Part shown: one piece after another, positions 52,430 through 61,711 of the stretch
Layout of the letters: each line of letters opens with the position of its first letter
Numbering within the stretch: position 1 is the stretch's first letter
Assembly: GCA_019459455.1 (NCBI GenBank)
Contig: JAIBEX010000022.1
Span: 124,001 to 188,000 of the forward strand
DNA: 64,000 bases
DNA from: Weeksellaceae bacterium
GTDB taxonomy: Bacteria > Bacteroidota > Bacteroidia > Flavobacteriales > Weeksellaceae
Direction of reading: 5' to 3'
Translations under genes and position numbers: made by a program
The notes under the pieces: generated by a model
Seen by the model: the letters and a program-made list of their open reading frames with translations, nothing else
What the model was told of the DNA's origin: nothing
Databases searched by the model: none

Positions 52430-53470
52430 ATGACAATTCTTGTTACAGGCGGCCTGGGCTATATTGGTTCACATACGGTGGTGGAGTTATTAAATAATGA
52501 TTTTGAGGTGGTGATTGTAGATGACCTTTCAAATTCAGAAAAATTTATCCTGAAGAATATAGAGGAAGTAGCAGGAAAAAAGCCGGTTTTCTATCCTTTT
52601 GATTTAAAGAGAAAAGAACTGCTGTCACAGGTTTTTGATGCGCACAGAATTGACGGGTGCATTAACTTTGCGGCATTCAAAGCCGTAGGCGAAAGTCAGG
52701 AAAAACCACTCGATTACTACGAGAACAACCTGTTCAGCCTCATTAACATCCTTCAGGAATTCAAAAGCAGGAATCTGTCCAATTTTATATTCAGCTCCTC
52801 ATGTACGGTGTATGGACAGGCCGATGTGCAGCCCATAGACGAAAACACGCCTCTTAAGACCCCAGAATCTTCTTACGGGAAAACCAAGCAGATGGGTGAG
52901 GAAATCCTGATTGATTTCGCAACGGCTTACGGTCGGAAAGTTTCGTTATTAAGATATTTCAACCCAATTGGGGCGCATCCCACTGCGCTGTTAGGAGAAC
53001 TGCCATTGGGTATTCCGAACAATCTTGTTCCCTACGTCACGCAAACGGCATCGAAAATCCGTGAAAAGCTCAGCATTTGGGGCAATGACTATCCCACTGA
53101 AGACGGAACAGCGGTTCGCGATTATATCTATGTCGTAGATTTGGCTAAAGCCCATGTAAAGGCTTTACAGAAACTTATTGCTGACAATTCTGAAAAAATG
53201 ATCGATATCTATAATCTCGGAACCGGCAAAGGTTCCTCCGTACTTGAAGTCGTTGAAGCATTCGAGAGAGCCAATAATGTGGCGGTTCCTTATCAGATTT
53301 GCGACAGGAGGGCCGGAGACATTACGATTGCTTATGCCAACGCCGATAAAGCCAAAAGAGAACTCGGCTGGAAAGCAGACACTACTCTTGAACAGGCATT
53401 GAAGACCACCTGGGAATGGCAAAAATATCTGGAAAGCAGAAACCAAACCGGTAACAGCCCTGCTGTTTAA
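52430..53470 (+). CDS. galE: UDP-glucose 4-epimerase
   Basis: 346 residues of the extended SDR family. Interconverts UDP-glucose and UDP-galactose. VTGGLGYIGSHTVVELL is the NAD loop, NFAAFKAVGESQEKPLDYYENN the early block, FSSSCTVYGQ the Ser of the triad, ESSYGKTKQMGEEIL the Tyr-x3-Lys, and LRYFNPIGAHPTALLGE and GDYPTEDGTAVRDYIYVVDLA-type blocks (here NDYPTEDGTAVRDYI) the substrate end. Complete and unremarkable, transcribed singly. Confidence 0.94.
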   Translation: MTILVTGGLGYIGSHTVVELLNNDFEVVIVDDLSNSEKFILKNIEEVAGKKPVFYPFDLKRKELLSQVFDAHRIDGCINFAAFKAVGESQEKPLDYYENNLFSLINILQEFKSRNLSNFIFSSSCTVYGQADVQPIDENTPLKTPESSYGKTKQMGEEILIDFATAYGRKVSLLRYFNPIGAHPTALLGELPLGIPNNLVPYVTQTASKIREKLSIWGNDYPTEDGTAVRDYIYVVDLAKAHVKALQKLIADNSEKMIDIYNLGTGKGSSVLEVVEAFERANNVAVPYQICDRRAGDITIAYANADKAKRELGWKADTTLEQALKTTWEWQKYLESRNQTGNSPAV

Positions 53471-53477
53471 ACCGCAA

Positions 53478-53513
53478 AAAAAAAATCAGGAAGTTAATTT
53501 CCTGATTTTTTTG
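53478..53513. terminator. Bidirectional terminator between galE and the barrel gene
   Basis: AATCAGGAA / TTCCTGATT stem flanked by long A and T runs, serving both convergent genes. Confidence 0.85.
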
Positions 53514-53533
53514 TTTATATAATTTTAGGACTC

Positions 53534-56098
53534 TTACATTGGTCCCTGTTGCTCGTCATCGCCGGATGTATTACTGTTGATGTCTTTTTTGCGCTTAGGC
53601 TGATCCACTTTTTCTCCTTCCTTGAACCGATAGGTTAGCGAAAGGCTGAACTGACGCGGTTGCCATTGCATATAGCTGTATTGTGAATAACTTGGCGTCG
53701 TTAAGAAATACTCTCTTGCACGTGTATTGAAGATATCCTGAATGTTGAAGGATAGGGTTCCGCTTCCTTTCCAGATGGTTTGACTTGCCCCCAGATTTAC
53801 AGCGTACATCGGTTCGCTTTTTTGCTGAACGGTATTCTGTGCACCGCGATAAAAACCCTGTATCTGGAAACTTGTGTTCTTCGTTGGCTTAAAGGTGTTG
53901 GTTAAACGGAACCTCGTTGAGAAGCCTTCCCCCGAAAAATCAAAATTCTCGTAAGAACCCTCATTTTTATAGCCGAACAAATCTGCGCTGGCCAATATTT
54001 TCCACCATTTGAAAGGATCATAAGTGGCATTAATATCCAAACCGTACTGCGTATCGCTCCCGGCATTTACAGGCATGGTGTAGATTACGGTGTTGCCGTC
54101 TTCATTTAATCCGCTGTACTGATACATGTTTACTTCGTCTTCAGATTTTTTGAAGTACAAAGTAGGGTTAAATGTCACTTTATTCTTGGATAGGTTGTAA
54201 CCCAGTTCAAAAGAGTTTTCATACGTAGGGTTAAGGTCCGGATTTCCGCTGAAAAGGTTCCTGTTGTTGTTATAAGACATAAAAGGAATCAGGAAAAAAG
54301 AACGGGGCCTGTTAATCCTTCTGGAATAATTAAGCAACAGCTGGTTGTCTTTGTCAAGATCATAACTTAAAAAAAGACTCGGGAAAAATTTAAGATAGTT
54401 CTTATCTACATTAATCAGCGATGCATCACTTACCCTTTTAAAATTCACATTAATATCGGTGTTTTCGGCACGTAGGCCTAACTGATAACCAAAATTGTTT
54501 ATTTTACTTTTAAACTGCGCATATCCCGCCAGAATATTTTCATTGTACTGCGTAGCACTGGTAAAATTGGGCAGTATTGATATTGGCCCATTGTTTTTAC
54601 TTTGGTCTACATAGTAATCATAGTCATTATTGTTGGCATCAAAGCGTGCTCCGGCTTCTATTTTTGAAGATTCGCCGATTGGAAGTTCATAATCCGCTTT
54701 TGCAAGAAAGGTGGAATTTGCAGATTCTGTAAGAATATTGTTTAAAGTCAATGTGGCGAAATCCAATTCATTGTCAAAGCCGTTCTCTGTAATTAGGGAA
54801 GTACCGTTGCTTTTACTTTTCTGAAAACTGGTCGCCAGGGAAAGCAGCTGACCGTTATCGCCAATTTTCTGGTCAAAGCCTAAATCAGCCTGAAAAGAAT
54901 TGTTTTTATTCGTTCCCTCATTCAAACGGCTGGTAAACTGGTCCTGCATCACATAGGGCACATTGGGATAGCCAACCGCATTTCTGTCCTTCAGGATTAC
55001 ACTGTCAAAATAGTTGGTTTCCCCGGTAGATTCATTATTGAAATTCCGTAACATCACCGACGCATTTAAGGTGGAGGTGTCGGTTACATCTACAAAAATT
55101 CCGGTTGTCACGTTGTAGTTGTTGTTTTCCCCTTCATTAATGCCGTTCTGAATGGATTTCATGGAATAGCCGTCATTCAGTTGCTGTGGGTTCAGAAAAG
55201 AATTAAATTCCGAATTGTTTGTAGATTTGTTTTGGCTGTAACCACCGCCACCGTTTACATAGTAGGTCCAGGCGCCTTTTCTCCAGCTCAGATTTGTATT
55301 CAGTCTGGTAACCGGAAGATACCCCAAAGTACCTTCCACGCTGCCGTTGAAGCCTACTTTTTTGGATTTTTTCAGAATAATATTCAGAATCCCGGCAGTT
55401 CCGCTTGCCTCGTATTTAGAGGACGGGTTTGTAATCACTTCAATACGTTCAATCTGATCCGCAGGAATGGATTGCAGGGCGTTGGCACCGTCGTCAATTC
55501 CAAGCATGGAGGATGGTTTTCCGTTAATGAGAAACCGCACATTGGTATTGCCCCGCATGGAAACAGTACCGTCGGTATCAACCGATACAGAGGGCACGTT
55601 GCTTAACACGTCCTGAAGATTACCTCCCTTGCTCACGATATCCAGGGATGGGTCGTAGACTTTCTTGTCCAGTTCAACACGGTAGGCTTTGGTAGCCTGC
55701 GCAGTAATGGTTACCCCTTCAATATTCTGGGTAGGAGTAAGGGTGCCGGTATTTTCGGCCTCCACAGTGATGTTTCCGATATTTCCTTCTCCTGTTATCT
55801 GTTTGTTTGTCGTTGATCTTTTAAAATCAATCGCCTCCACCGTCACATCGTAGTTTCCCGGTACCAGTTGAATGGTATAGAGTCCTTTTTCATCGGTCAG
55901 CGTAGCATCATTGAAAGCGGCATTCGCTTTATTGGTGAAGGTTACCGATGCGTACGGAACCGGATTGTTTTGCCTGTCCACGATATTGGAGGTTACCGTA
56001 ATCTTTTGCTGTGCAAATGCAAATGCGGCAGCGGAAAGGACGAAGGTAAGTCCGAGGATTTTTTTTGTTAGAATTTGATTAATTTCTGTCTTTACCAT
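53534..56098 (-). CDS. Outer membrane beta-barrel protein (OMP_b-brl_3, TonB-receptor-like)
   Basis: 854 residues from ATG 56098; an upstream ATG at 56122 adds eight residues before a signal (KKILGLTFVLSAAAFAFAQ). A CarboxypepD_reg-like domain (about 28-110: TSNIVDRQNNPVPYASVTF, GLYTIQLVPGNYDVTV) precedes a plug (SKGGNLQDVLSNVPSVSVD, MRGNTNVRFLINGKPSS, SIPADQIERIEVITNPSSKYEASGTAGILNI) and a large barrel of aromatic-ended strands. The plug-ending TAGILNIILKK is typical of the OMP_b-brl_3 group. A short charged tail (EGEKVDQPKRKKD...) follows the last strand. Substrate unknown. Confidence 0.88.
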   Translation of the reverse strand: MVKTEINQILTKKILGLTFVLSAAAFAFAQQKITVTSNIVDRQNNPVPYASVTFTNKANAAFNDATLTDEKGLYTIQLVPGNYDVTVEAIDFKRSTTNKQITGEGNIGNITVEAENTGTLTPTQNIEGVTITAQATKAYRVELDKKVYDPSLDIVSKGGNLQDVLSNVPSVSVDTDGTVSMRGNTNVRFLINGKPSSMLGIDDGANALQSIPADQIERIEVITNPSSKYEASGTAGILNIILKKSKKVGFNGSVEGTLGYLPVTRLNTNLSWRKGAWTYYVNGGGGYSQNKSTNNSEFNSFLNPQQLNDGYSMKSIQNGINEGENNNYNVTTGIFVDVTDTSTLNASVMLRNFNNESTGETNYFDSVILKDRNAVGYPNVPYVMQDQFTSRLNEGTNKNNSFQADLGFDQKIGDNGQLLSLATSFQKSKSNGTSLITENGFDNELDFATLTLNNILTESANSTFLAKADYELPIGESSKIEAGARFDANNNDYDYYVDQSKNNGPISILPNFTSATQYNENILAGYAQFKSKINNFGYQLGLRAENTDINVNFKRVSDASLINVDKNYLKFFPSLFLSYDLDKDNQLLLNYSRRINRPRSFFLIPFMSYNNNRNLFSGNPDLNPTYENSFELGYNLSKNKVTFNPTLYFKKSEDEVNMYQYSGLNEDGNTVIYTMPVNAGSDTQYGLDINATYDPFKWWKILASADLFGYKNEGSYENFDFSGEGFSTRFRLTNTFKPTKNTSFQIQGFYRGAQNTVQQKSEPMYAVNLGASQTIWKGSGTLSFNIQDIFNTRAREYFLTTPSYSQYSYMQWQPRQFSLSLTYRFKEGEKVDQPKRKKDINSNTSGDDEQQGPM

Positions 56099-56267
56099 AT
56101 TTGTAAATAATTTGCTCGGCAAAATTCCGTTTAATTATGCCCGTTCGTATTATAATATTTTCAAAAAATATTGTAGATTATTGAAGAATTTGAAAATGCA
56201 GTCGTGTAATAAGACGCACAAAATGGGGATTTGTTAAACACTTACCCCGTTAATCTTTGTTAAAATT

Positions 56268-57296
56268 TTACTTTCTGATGTCCTTAGAGTTAAGCCAGGC
56301 CTGGTAATCCCGCGCGTTTTTAGCATGCTCGGCATCACTGGCCGTAAAGCGGTGAAATCCGAAACGGTCCGGGTCGGCGGCCATAAAGATATAACTGTTC
56401 TTTTCGGCATTCAGGACTGCATCCACAGAGTTTTTATCTGTAATACAAATCGGGCCGGGTGGAATTCCGGGGTTTGCATAGGTGTTATATGGCGAAGGAT
56501 GCCTCAGGTGTTTGTAGAGTACCCTGCGGATTGGCGTGGTGAAATTGGTTTCTTTGTTAATGGCGTAAATCACCGTAGGGTCACTTTGCAGCTTCATCCC
56601 TTTCCGGAAGCGGTTCAGATACAGGCCGGCAATGGTTTTCTGCTCATCGGGTTTGCCGCCGGATTCCTTATACACGATAGACGCCAGGGCATAAATCTGA
56701 TCGCGGGTCAGGCCGCTTTGCTTCTCTTTCTGTAACCGTTCCGATGTCCAGAACTCTTTGTACTGGTCTTCAAATTTTTTGAAAAATTCCGCCGGTTTCA
56801 CGGTCCAGAAAAACTGATAAGTGTCTATGAAGAAATATTTTTTAAGGTCCTCAGCGTTTCTATATCCTTTCTGAACTGCAATTTTATTAAGGTCTGATGC
56901 AAATTTCAGGGAATCGACTTCTGTTTTTCTCGTTACACGGCCAATCATTTGGTACACATCGCCAAAATCACCGATGCGGAAGGTATTTTCAGTCTGGTTT
57001 CCGGCCTTAATCATGTTTACGAGGTCGGTATTGTTGGTGCCGCCTTTAACCCGGTAGCGGCCGGGGTGGAAAAAGCGGTCCATGTTCTTATCCTTTGCGA
57101 CATCAACAAAAGCTTCCTTATTTTGCACATAAGGACCTATGGAATCCAGGATCTGATTGAAATTGGCACCGGTAGGAATGTGAAAATACCCTTCTTTCGC
57201 CACATTGTTTCCGTAATATTTTTTGTAAAAACCATAACCAAAAAATGCTCCGATGGCAAGGACTGCGATTAATATAATTGCTGCTGTTTTTTTCAT
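56268..57296 (-). CDS. mltG: Endolytic transglycosylase MltG
   Basis: 342 residues. Inner-membrane enzyme that cuts nascent glycan strands and sets their length. One N-terminal TM (about 5-23), a LysM-like region (FHIPTGANFNQILDSIGPYV), then the YceG catalytic domain: ALASIVYKESGGKPDEQKTI with the catalytic Glu, AGLYLNRFRKGMKLQSDPTVIYA, and the end YNTYANPGIPPGPICI and FAADPDRFGFHRF-type text (here FMAADPDRFGFHRF). It complements MtgA in this window. Confidence 0.93.
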   Translation of the reverse strand: MKKTAAIILIAVLAIGAFFGYGFYKKYYGNNVAKEGYFHIPTGANFNQILDSIGPYVQNKEAFVDVAKDKNMDRFFHPGRYRVKGGTNNTDLVNMIKAGNQTENTFRIGDFGDVYQMIGRVTRKTEVDSLKFASDLNKIAVQKGYRNAEDLKKYFFIDTYQFFWTVKPAEFFKKFEDQYKEFWTSERLQKEKQSGLTRDQIYALASIVYKESGGKPDEQKTIAGLYLNRFRKGMKLQSDPTVIYAINKETNFTTPIRRVLYKHLRHPSPYNTYANPGIPPGPICITDKNSVDAVLNAEKNSYIFMAADPDRFGFHRFTASDAEHAKNARDYQAWLNSKDIRK

Positions 57297-57373
57297 TGCT
57301 TAATTTTTTTTCCTGAATTGTTTCAGTTCATGAAATTGCGAGTGCAAAAGTGCAGATTTTTTTCTAACCACGC

Positions 57374-58012
57374 TTAATTTTCCAGTTCGATTCCGTCTAT
57401 TTCTCTCATCAGCCGGTCGGTTTCGTACAGGGCGGCTATTATTTTCTGATAGTGCAGAATATCGTCGAACTCCAGCGCGCGGCCTTTGCGGTCTTTGAGC
57501 CACTTCTGTGCGGGCTGGTAACCGCCAATGTAAAATTCCCACGCCACCTGCGGCACGAAGTCAAAGAACTGGCTGTCGTTAATGTAGACTTTCCCATCCT
57601 GATAGTTTGGTTTGGTCACCACATTATCGCCATTTACGGGGTATTGCGTGATGAATTTTTCGACAGTCGGGCTTTCGAGCAAATGAATCTGGCGGATCTG
57701 GCTCCCCAGGTGCACGAGCTTCCAAAAGGTAGCCGCGTCTTTGGGATATGGAACGCGCGGGAAATCGATTTTTAAAAACTCTTTGTACTTTTCGCGGTAT
57801 GTGGGCGAATGTAAAACCGCGTAAATATAATCCAGCAGATCAATGTGCGCGAAAGTGGTGCGGTAGTCGTCGCGGACTTCGCTGCTGTTGGCCAGACACA
57901 CATTTCCTATTGTTTCTGCTTCGGTGACAAAGTGAAGGTTCAGTCTGTAAGCGATTTCCTTTATGATTTCGGCTTCCAGATCGGGCGCTATGAATATCTG
58001 ATTTCCGGACAT
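57374..58012 (-). pseudogene. C-terminal fragment of a type ISP restriction-modification enzyme
   Basis: 212 residues that read like the last part of the type ISP (single-chain) restriction enzymes: DLLDYIYAVLHSPTYREKYKEFLKIDFPRVPYPKD, YPVNGDNVV, FYIGGYQPAQKWLKDRKGRALEFDDILHYQKI. In full-length members these follow helicase and methylase domains in a chain well over 900 residues long; none of that is here, as the upstream neighbour is the intact dapF only 29 bases away. The frame stays open upstream into dapF without coding sense. It cannot cut or methylate DNA as it stands, so it is a remnant or a domain reused for something else. Confidence 0.7.
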
Positions 58013-58041
58013 GAAGTCGTCTCTGAGTTTAGTTATCCGGC

Positions 58042-58818
58042 TTACACCGCTATTTTTCCTTTAAAGACCTGTACAGCGGGGCCTTCCAGCCAGACATTGG
58101 TGAATGAACCTCCATTGTGGTCTGCATACACCTTCAGCGCGCCGCCCAGCACTTTCACATCAACAGCATTAAGGCCCTTATCCTTCATGAAAACAAGTGC
58201 CGAAGCCGTAACCCCGGTGCCGCAACTGAAGGTTTCGTCTTCCACGCCGCGCTCGTAGGTGCGCACAAAAATTTCGTGGTCCGACCATTTTTCAGCAAAA
58301 TTTACGTTGATGCCTTCGTCCCGGTACGTTGGGCTGTTGCGGATTTCCTTTCCTTTGTTGTACACCGGAAATTCCTGCACGGAATCCACAAACTGAACAA
58401 AATGCGGCGAGCCGGTGTTCAGGACTGCATTTTCGCCATCAATTCTTATCTCCTGTACGTCAATCATTTTCAGCTTAACGGTTCCGCTGTTGATCTCGGC
58501 TTCGTGCAAACCGTCCACTGCCATAAAGGTTGTTTTTTCCTCGAAGATGTCCATAAAATGGGCAAAGGCCACAAGACAGCGCCCACCGTTTCCGCACATG
58601 GTACTTTCGTTGCCGTCTGCATTGTAATACACCATTTTGAAATCGGCGTCGTCATCATTTTCCAGTAAAATCAGGCCATCGCCCCCGATTCCAAACCTGC
58701 GGTCGCACAGGCGCCCGATGATGTTTTTATCTTTCGGAAATTCCAGGTCGCGGTTGTCTATGATAACGAAATCGTTTCCCGTTCCCTGATATTTGTAAAA
58801 CTGAACTGTATTCTGCAT
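58042..58818 (-). CDS. dapF: Diaminopimelate epimerase
   Basis: 258 residues. PLP-independent racemisation of LL- to meso-diaminopimelate, for lysine and peptidoglycan. The two catalytic cysteines are in ESTMCGNGGRCLVAFAH and ETFSCGTGVTASALVF. FYKYQGTGNDFVIIDNRD is the usual start, and TGSPHFVQFV the middle block. Length is normal. Transcribed from the same strand as pnuC, 72 bases upstream. Confidence 0.94.
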   Translation of the reverse strand: MQNTVQFYKYQGTGNDFVIIDNRDLEFPKDKNIIGRLCDRRFGIGGDGLILLENDDDADFKMVYYNADGNESTMCGNGGRCLVAFAHFMDIFEEKTTFMAVDGLHEAEINSGTVKLKMIDVQEIRIDGENAVLNTGSPHFVQFVDSVQEFPVYNKGKEIRNSPTYRDEGINVNFAEKWSDHEIFVRTYERGVEDETFSCGTGVTASALVFMKDKGLNAVDVKVLGGALKVYADHNGGSFTNVWLEGPAVQVFKGKIAV

Positions 58819-58890
58819 AAAAAAGAAAATTAGGCCCCTAATTGGGACTTGCTAAGATACTTAAATCTTATAAATCTGAGGTGGTTACTG

Positions 58891-59583
58891 CTACAGTTCG
58901 GCAGGATTTTCGTTGTGAGGTGGGGGAGTTGTAAGGCCTTTTTTCCACGCCATAAAGCCGACAAATGCCATTACGGTAAAAACCATATACTGCACGGAGG
59001 TGATGCCGAGTCCTTTGTAGAGCATCATCGGGATGCAGATGAAATCGCCGATGATCCAGAAAATCCAGTTTTCAATCTTTCTTTTCGCCATAAACCACAT
59101 TCCAACAAGAAAAACAGCGGTGGTAAGGACATCCAGCCAGTTGGCCCAATCCAGATGACCGAGACCCGGCGTGACTTTTTCCATAGAGAAGTGATTGTCT
59201 AAAAATGGTTTGTAATAATAAACCACCGTAACAAAAACCAGACTCACTACAAAAAGTGCTGCTGCAAATAACCATTCCTTTTTAGTTGCCCAGGAAACCT
59301 TCACATGCACATGGTCCTCAGAACTTTTCGCCCACAGAATCCAACCATAAACGCTCATTACAGTATAATAGAAATTAATCATCATATCGCCCAGCAGACC
59401 GAATTTATAAAGGATGTACACATAAAGCGCTGTGGAAATGATTCCGGTGGGGTAAACCCAGATGTTTTTCCTGATGGAAAAAAAGACGCTCAGCAAACCG
59501 AAAAGGGTGGCCACCACTTCCAGGACGATCTGATAATTTTCGTAGGATTCGTAAGGCTTCAGAAAGAGGTCGTAGAAAATCAT
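58891..59583 (-). CDS. pnuC: Nicotinamide riboside/mononucleotide transporter PnuC
   Basis: 230 residues from ATG 59583 (a TTG two codons earlier overlaps the promoter box). Seven or so hydrophobic segments. VEVVATLFGLLSVFFSIRKNIWVYPTGIIST-type text, INFYYTVMSVYGWILW, then a C-terminal NWLDVLTTAVFLVGMWFMAKRKIENWIFWIIGDFICIPM (the W-x-x-W-I-x-G-D block) are the PnuC signature. Imports an NAD precursor for salvage; the NAD-using partners are elsewhere. Confidence 0.92.
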   Translation of the reverse strand: MIFYDLFLKPYESYENYQIVLEVVATLFGLLSVFFSIRKNIWVYPTGIISTALYVYILYKFGLLGDMMINFYYTVMSVYGWILWAKSSEDHVHVKVSWATKKEWLFAAALFVVSLVFVTVVYYYKPFLDNHFSMEKVTPGLGHLDWANWLDVLTTAVFLVGMWFMAKRKIENWIFWIIGDFICIPMMLYKGLGITSVQYMVFTVMAFVGFMAWKKGLTTPPPHNENPAEL

Positions 59584-59586
59584 GTT

Positions 59587-59594
59587 CAAAGATA
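59587..59594 (-). promoter_or_regulatory. -7 box of pnuC, leaderless arrangement
   Basis: TATCTTTG on the minus strand, only three bases before the pnuC ATG. Confidence 0.5.
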
Positions 59595-59637
59595 ATTTTT
59601 TAATTGATGAATGATGTCATGTTTATTCCTTCTGTTG

Positions 59638-59653
59638 TGTGATGAAGGTTACA
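59638..59653 (+). promoter_or_regulatory. Crp/Fnr-type operator upstream of the SQR-like gene
   Basis: TGTGATGAAGGTTACA fits the palindrome TGTGA-N6-TCACA with one mismatch, and its centre is 30.5 bases before the -7 box. Twelve of 16 bases match the site at 62523-62538. Confidence 0.55.
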
Positions 59654-59675
59654 CGGCCTACGTATGAAATAGGGC

Positions 59676-59683
59676 TAACTTTG
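59676..59683 (+). promoter_or_regulatory. -7 box of the SQR-like gene
   Basis: TAACTTTG, 20 bases before the ATG. No -33 TTTG is present; the operator takes that position, consistent with activation by a bound regulator. Confidence 0.55.
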
Positions 59684-59703
59684 AACTACAAAAAATATAT
59701 AAA

Positions 59704-60903
59704 ATGAAAGTTTTGGTCATCGGTGGTAATTTTGCAGGATCTACTGCAGCCATGGAAATTAAGAGAAAACTGAAAGATAAAGTAGAAGTTACCTTATTGG
59801 ACAGGAGTGATGATTTTATTTATATACCGTCCTTAATCTGGGTTCCCATCAGAAGAAGGGAAGTAAGCGATATAATAGTTCCCCGAAGGAAAATACTGGA
59901 AAAGAAAGGAGTGAAATTCATTAAGGATACAGCTTTGAAAGTTGAGCCGGATGAGAATAAAGTCTATTGTGAAAACGGTACGTACGAATATGATCAGTTA
60001 ATCATTGCCACAGGACCCAAAGTTAACTTCGACATTGCACCCGGCCTGAAGGAAAATGCCTTCTACATTGGCACCCCGCCTAAAGCAATGGAAACCAGGG
60101 AAAAGCTGGATGAGTTTAAGAAAAATCCAGGACCTATCGTGATTGGTGCTACACAAAATGCAGGCTGTATGGGAGCGGCCTATGAGTTTCTTTTCAATAT
60201 AGAAAAATGGCTGCGCGAACAGAATATCCGTAAAAAAGTGGATCTGTACTGGATTACACCGGAACCTTATCTTGGACATTTCGGAATCGATGGAATGCCA
60301 TTGGGCGAAACCATGCTGAAGAGCTTCATGCAGATGTTTAATATTCATTACCGCACCAATGTTGGGGTTAAGGAAGTCCTGAAGGACAAAGTGATTTTAT
60401 CAACAGGAGAAGAACTTGAATCTGCTTTTACGATGTTAATGCCTCCTTTTATCGGGGTTGATTTTATTGCAAATTCTCCCAAACTGGGAACTCCTGCAAA
60501 CAATTTTATTCCGATCTTAGGAAATTACAGACATGCAACCATTAAGAACATCTGGGGTGCGGGTCTGGCAGTTGATGTGAAACCGCCCTTCAGGCAGGGA
60601 GATGTTCCGTTTACCATACCTAAAACCGGATATCCGAGTGATGTAACAGGAAAGATTGTGGCTGCGAATGTTATTAAAACTTTTGAAGGCAAGACCGATT
60701 TCGTGGAAAAACCCTGGGGAAAGATCACCGGTCTGTGCGTAATGGATGCCGGTAAGAAAGAAGTTCTTCTCCTGAGCAACTCACTTTTTAAACCAAGGGT
60801 TTTTGCCATCATGATTCCCAATGTATTTTATGACTTCAGCAAAGTGCTCCTGGAGAAATATTTTCTGTGGAAACTTAGAAAAGGCTACTCTTTTTTACCA
60901 TAA
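59704..60903 (+). CDS. Sulfide:quinone oxidoreductase-like flavoprotein
   Basis: 399 residues of the FAD/NAD(P)-binding reductase fold, SQR branch. VLVIGGNFAGSTAAMEI is the FAD loop, YDQLIIATGPKVNF the second block, and NIWGAGLAVDVKPPF near the end positions FAD. Cys155 (QNAGCMGAAYEF) and Cys345 (ITGLCVMDAG) stand where SQR has its redox-active cysteines. The C-terminus is amphipathic (YDFSKVLLEKYFLWKLRKG), as in membrane-surface SQRs. It would oxidise sulfide and pass electrons to quinone. Sulfur handling by neighbours (rhodanese, OsmC) supports this. A sister function with another thiol substrate remains possible. Confidence 0.8.
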   Translation: MKVLVIGGNFAGSTAAMEIKRKLKDKVEVTLLDRSDDFIYIPSLIWVPIRRREVSDIIVPRRKILEKKGVKFIKDTALKVEPDENKVYCENGTYEYDQLIIATGPKVNFDIAPGLKENAFYIGTPPKAMETREKLDEFKKNPGPIVIGATQNAGCMGAAYEFLFNIEKWLREQNIRKKVDLYWITPEPYLGHFGIDGMPLGETMLKSFMQMFNIHYRTNVGVKEVLKDKVILSTGEELESAFTMLMPPFIGVDFIANSPKLGTPANNFIPILGNYRHATIKNIWGAGLAVDVKPPFRQGDVPFTIPKTGYPSDVTGKIVAANVIKTFEGKTDFVEKPWGKITGLCVMDAGKKEVLLLSNSLFKPRVFAIMIPNVFYDFSKVLLEKYFLWKLRKGYSFLP

Positions 60904-61036
60904 AAAGTTTAATCTTCAATTAAATACCTAAAAGGAATTTCCGTTCGCGTGAACCTGTTTCACTGCAGTTAACTTTAAAGACGAAAGCTGTTGTGATTTA
61001 TTCACTGAAGGTTGAAGAGAAGCAACCGGCGTTTGC

Positions 61037-61044
61037 TAAATTTG
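61037..61044 (+). promoter_or_regulatory. -7 box of the DUF3365 gene
   Basis: TAAATTTG, 15 bases before the ATG. A region sharing TGAAGGTT with the SQR operator lies at 61006-61013, but the palindrome is poor. Confidence 0.45.
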
Positions 61045-61059
61045 ATAAAACATTTGACA

Positions 61060-61641
61060 ATGAGAAAAATCCTATTAATTTCCGGTATGGCGTTCCTGGC
61101 GCTGCAGTGTAACAAGAAAGAGGAAACTACAACTGCAGCAGCGGTTGAGGAAGTGCCTGTTCAAACTGAAATAAATGTTGATTCCCTAAAAGCATATGCT
61201 GATGAAACCAAAAAAACGCTGGTAAAGACCCTTACTCAGGAAATTGAGGAGGGTGGTGCAGAGGCGGCCGTGACCTTCTGCAAAACCGAGGCCGGTCCGC
61301 TTGTAAAATCTGTTGCGGATAAGCATGGACTGGAAATAAAAAGGGTTACCGACAAACCGAGAAACCAGAACAATCTTGCAAACGAACCGGAATTAAGAAT
61401 CATTGAAAAATACAAACAGGAGCTTTTGGAAGGAAAAACTTTGCAGGCAACCACAACGGACTCCCATTACTATGAACCGCTTGTAACCAATGCTCTGTGC
61501 ATGCAGTGTCACGGGGAGAAGGGTAAAAATATTGCACCCGGTACGGCTGGAAAAATCGCGGAACTGTATCCTGAAGACAAGGCTTTTGGTTACCGTGAAA
61601 ATGAGGTTCGCGGCTTAATCAGGATAGCCAGGAGTAAATAA
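61060..61641 (+). CDS. DUF3365 c-type haem lipoprotein
   Basis: 193 residues from ATG 61060 (MRKILLISGMAFLALQC, lipoprotein Cys 17); the frame opens upstream without signal character. An acidic linker leads into a DUF3365-type domain: AAVTFCKTEAGPLVKSVADKHG, IKRVTDKPRNQNNLANEPE, and the haem motif LCMQCHGEKG (CxxCH) near residue 150, ending in FGYRENEVRGLIRIA. One haem c is expected. The protein is anchored on the periplasmic side and may act as sensor or electron carrier. It sits between the SQR gene and the OsmC/rhodanese genes. Confidence 0.85.
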   Translation: MRKILLISGMAFLALQCNKKEETTTAAAVEEVPVQTEINVDSLKAYADETKKTLVKTLTQEIEEGGAEAAVTFCKTEAGPLVKSVADKHGLEIKRVTDKPRNQNNLANEPELRIIEKYKQELLEGKTLQATTTDSHYYEPLVTNALCMQCHGEKGKNIAPGTAGKIAELYPEDKAFGYRENEVRGLIRIARSK

Positions 61642-61661
61642 TTTTTTATTGATTCAAAGAA

Positions 61662-61684
61662 AAACCCCGGAAATTCCGGGGTTT
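61662..61684. terminator. Bidirectional terminator
   Basis: AAACCCCGGAA / TTCCGGGGTTT stem with a one-base centre, between convergent DUF3365 and osmC genes. Confidence 0.75.
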
Positions 61685-61711
61685 ATTATGGGTTAAATAT
61701 ATGTACTATTT

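Noticed and set aside
54900-56098. A SusC-type glycan receptor locus around the barrel gene
   Set aside because: No SusD-like lipoprotein or glycoside hydrolase is adjacent, and the barrel fits the OMP_b-brl_3 group better.
60985-61016. A third Crp-type operator before the DUF3365 gene
   Set aside because: GTGA-N5-TCAC at 60993-61005 has the wrong spacing and is too far from the -7 box; TGAAGGTT at 61006-61013 matches only half of the SQR site. Not strong enough to list.
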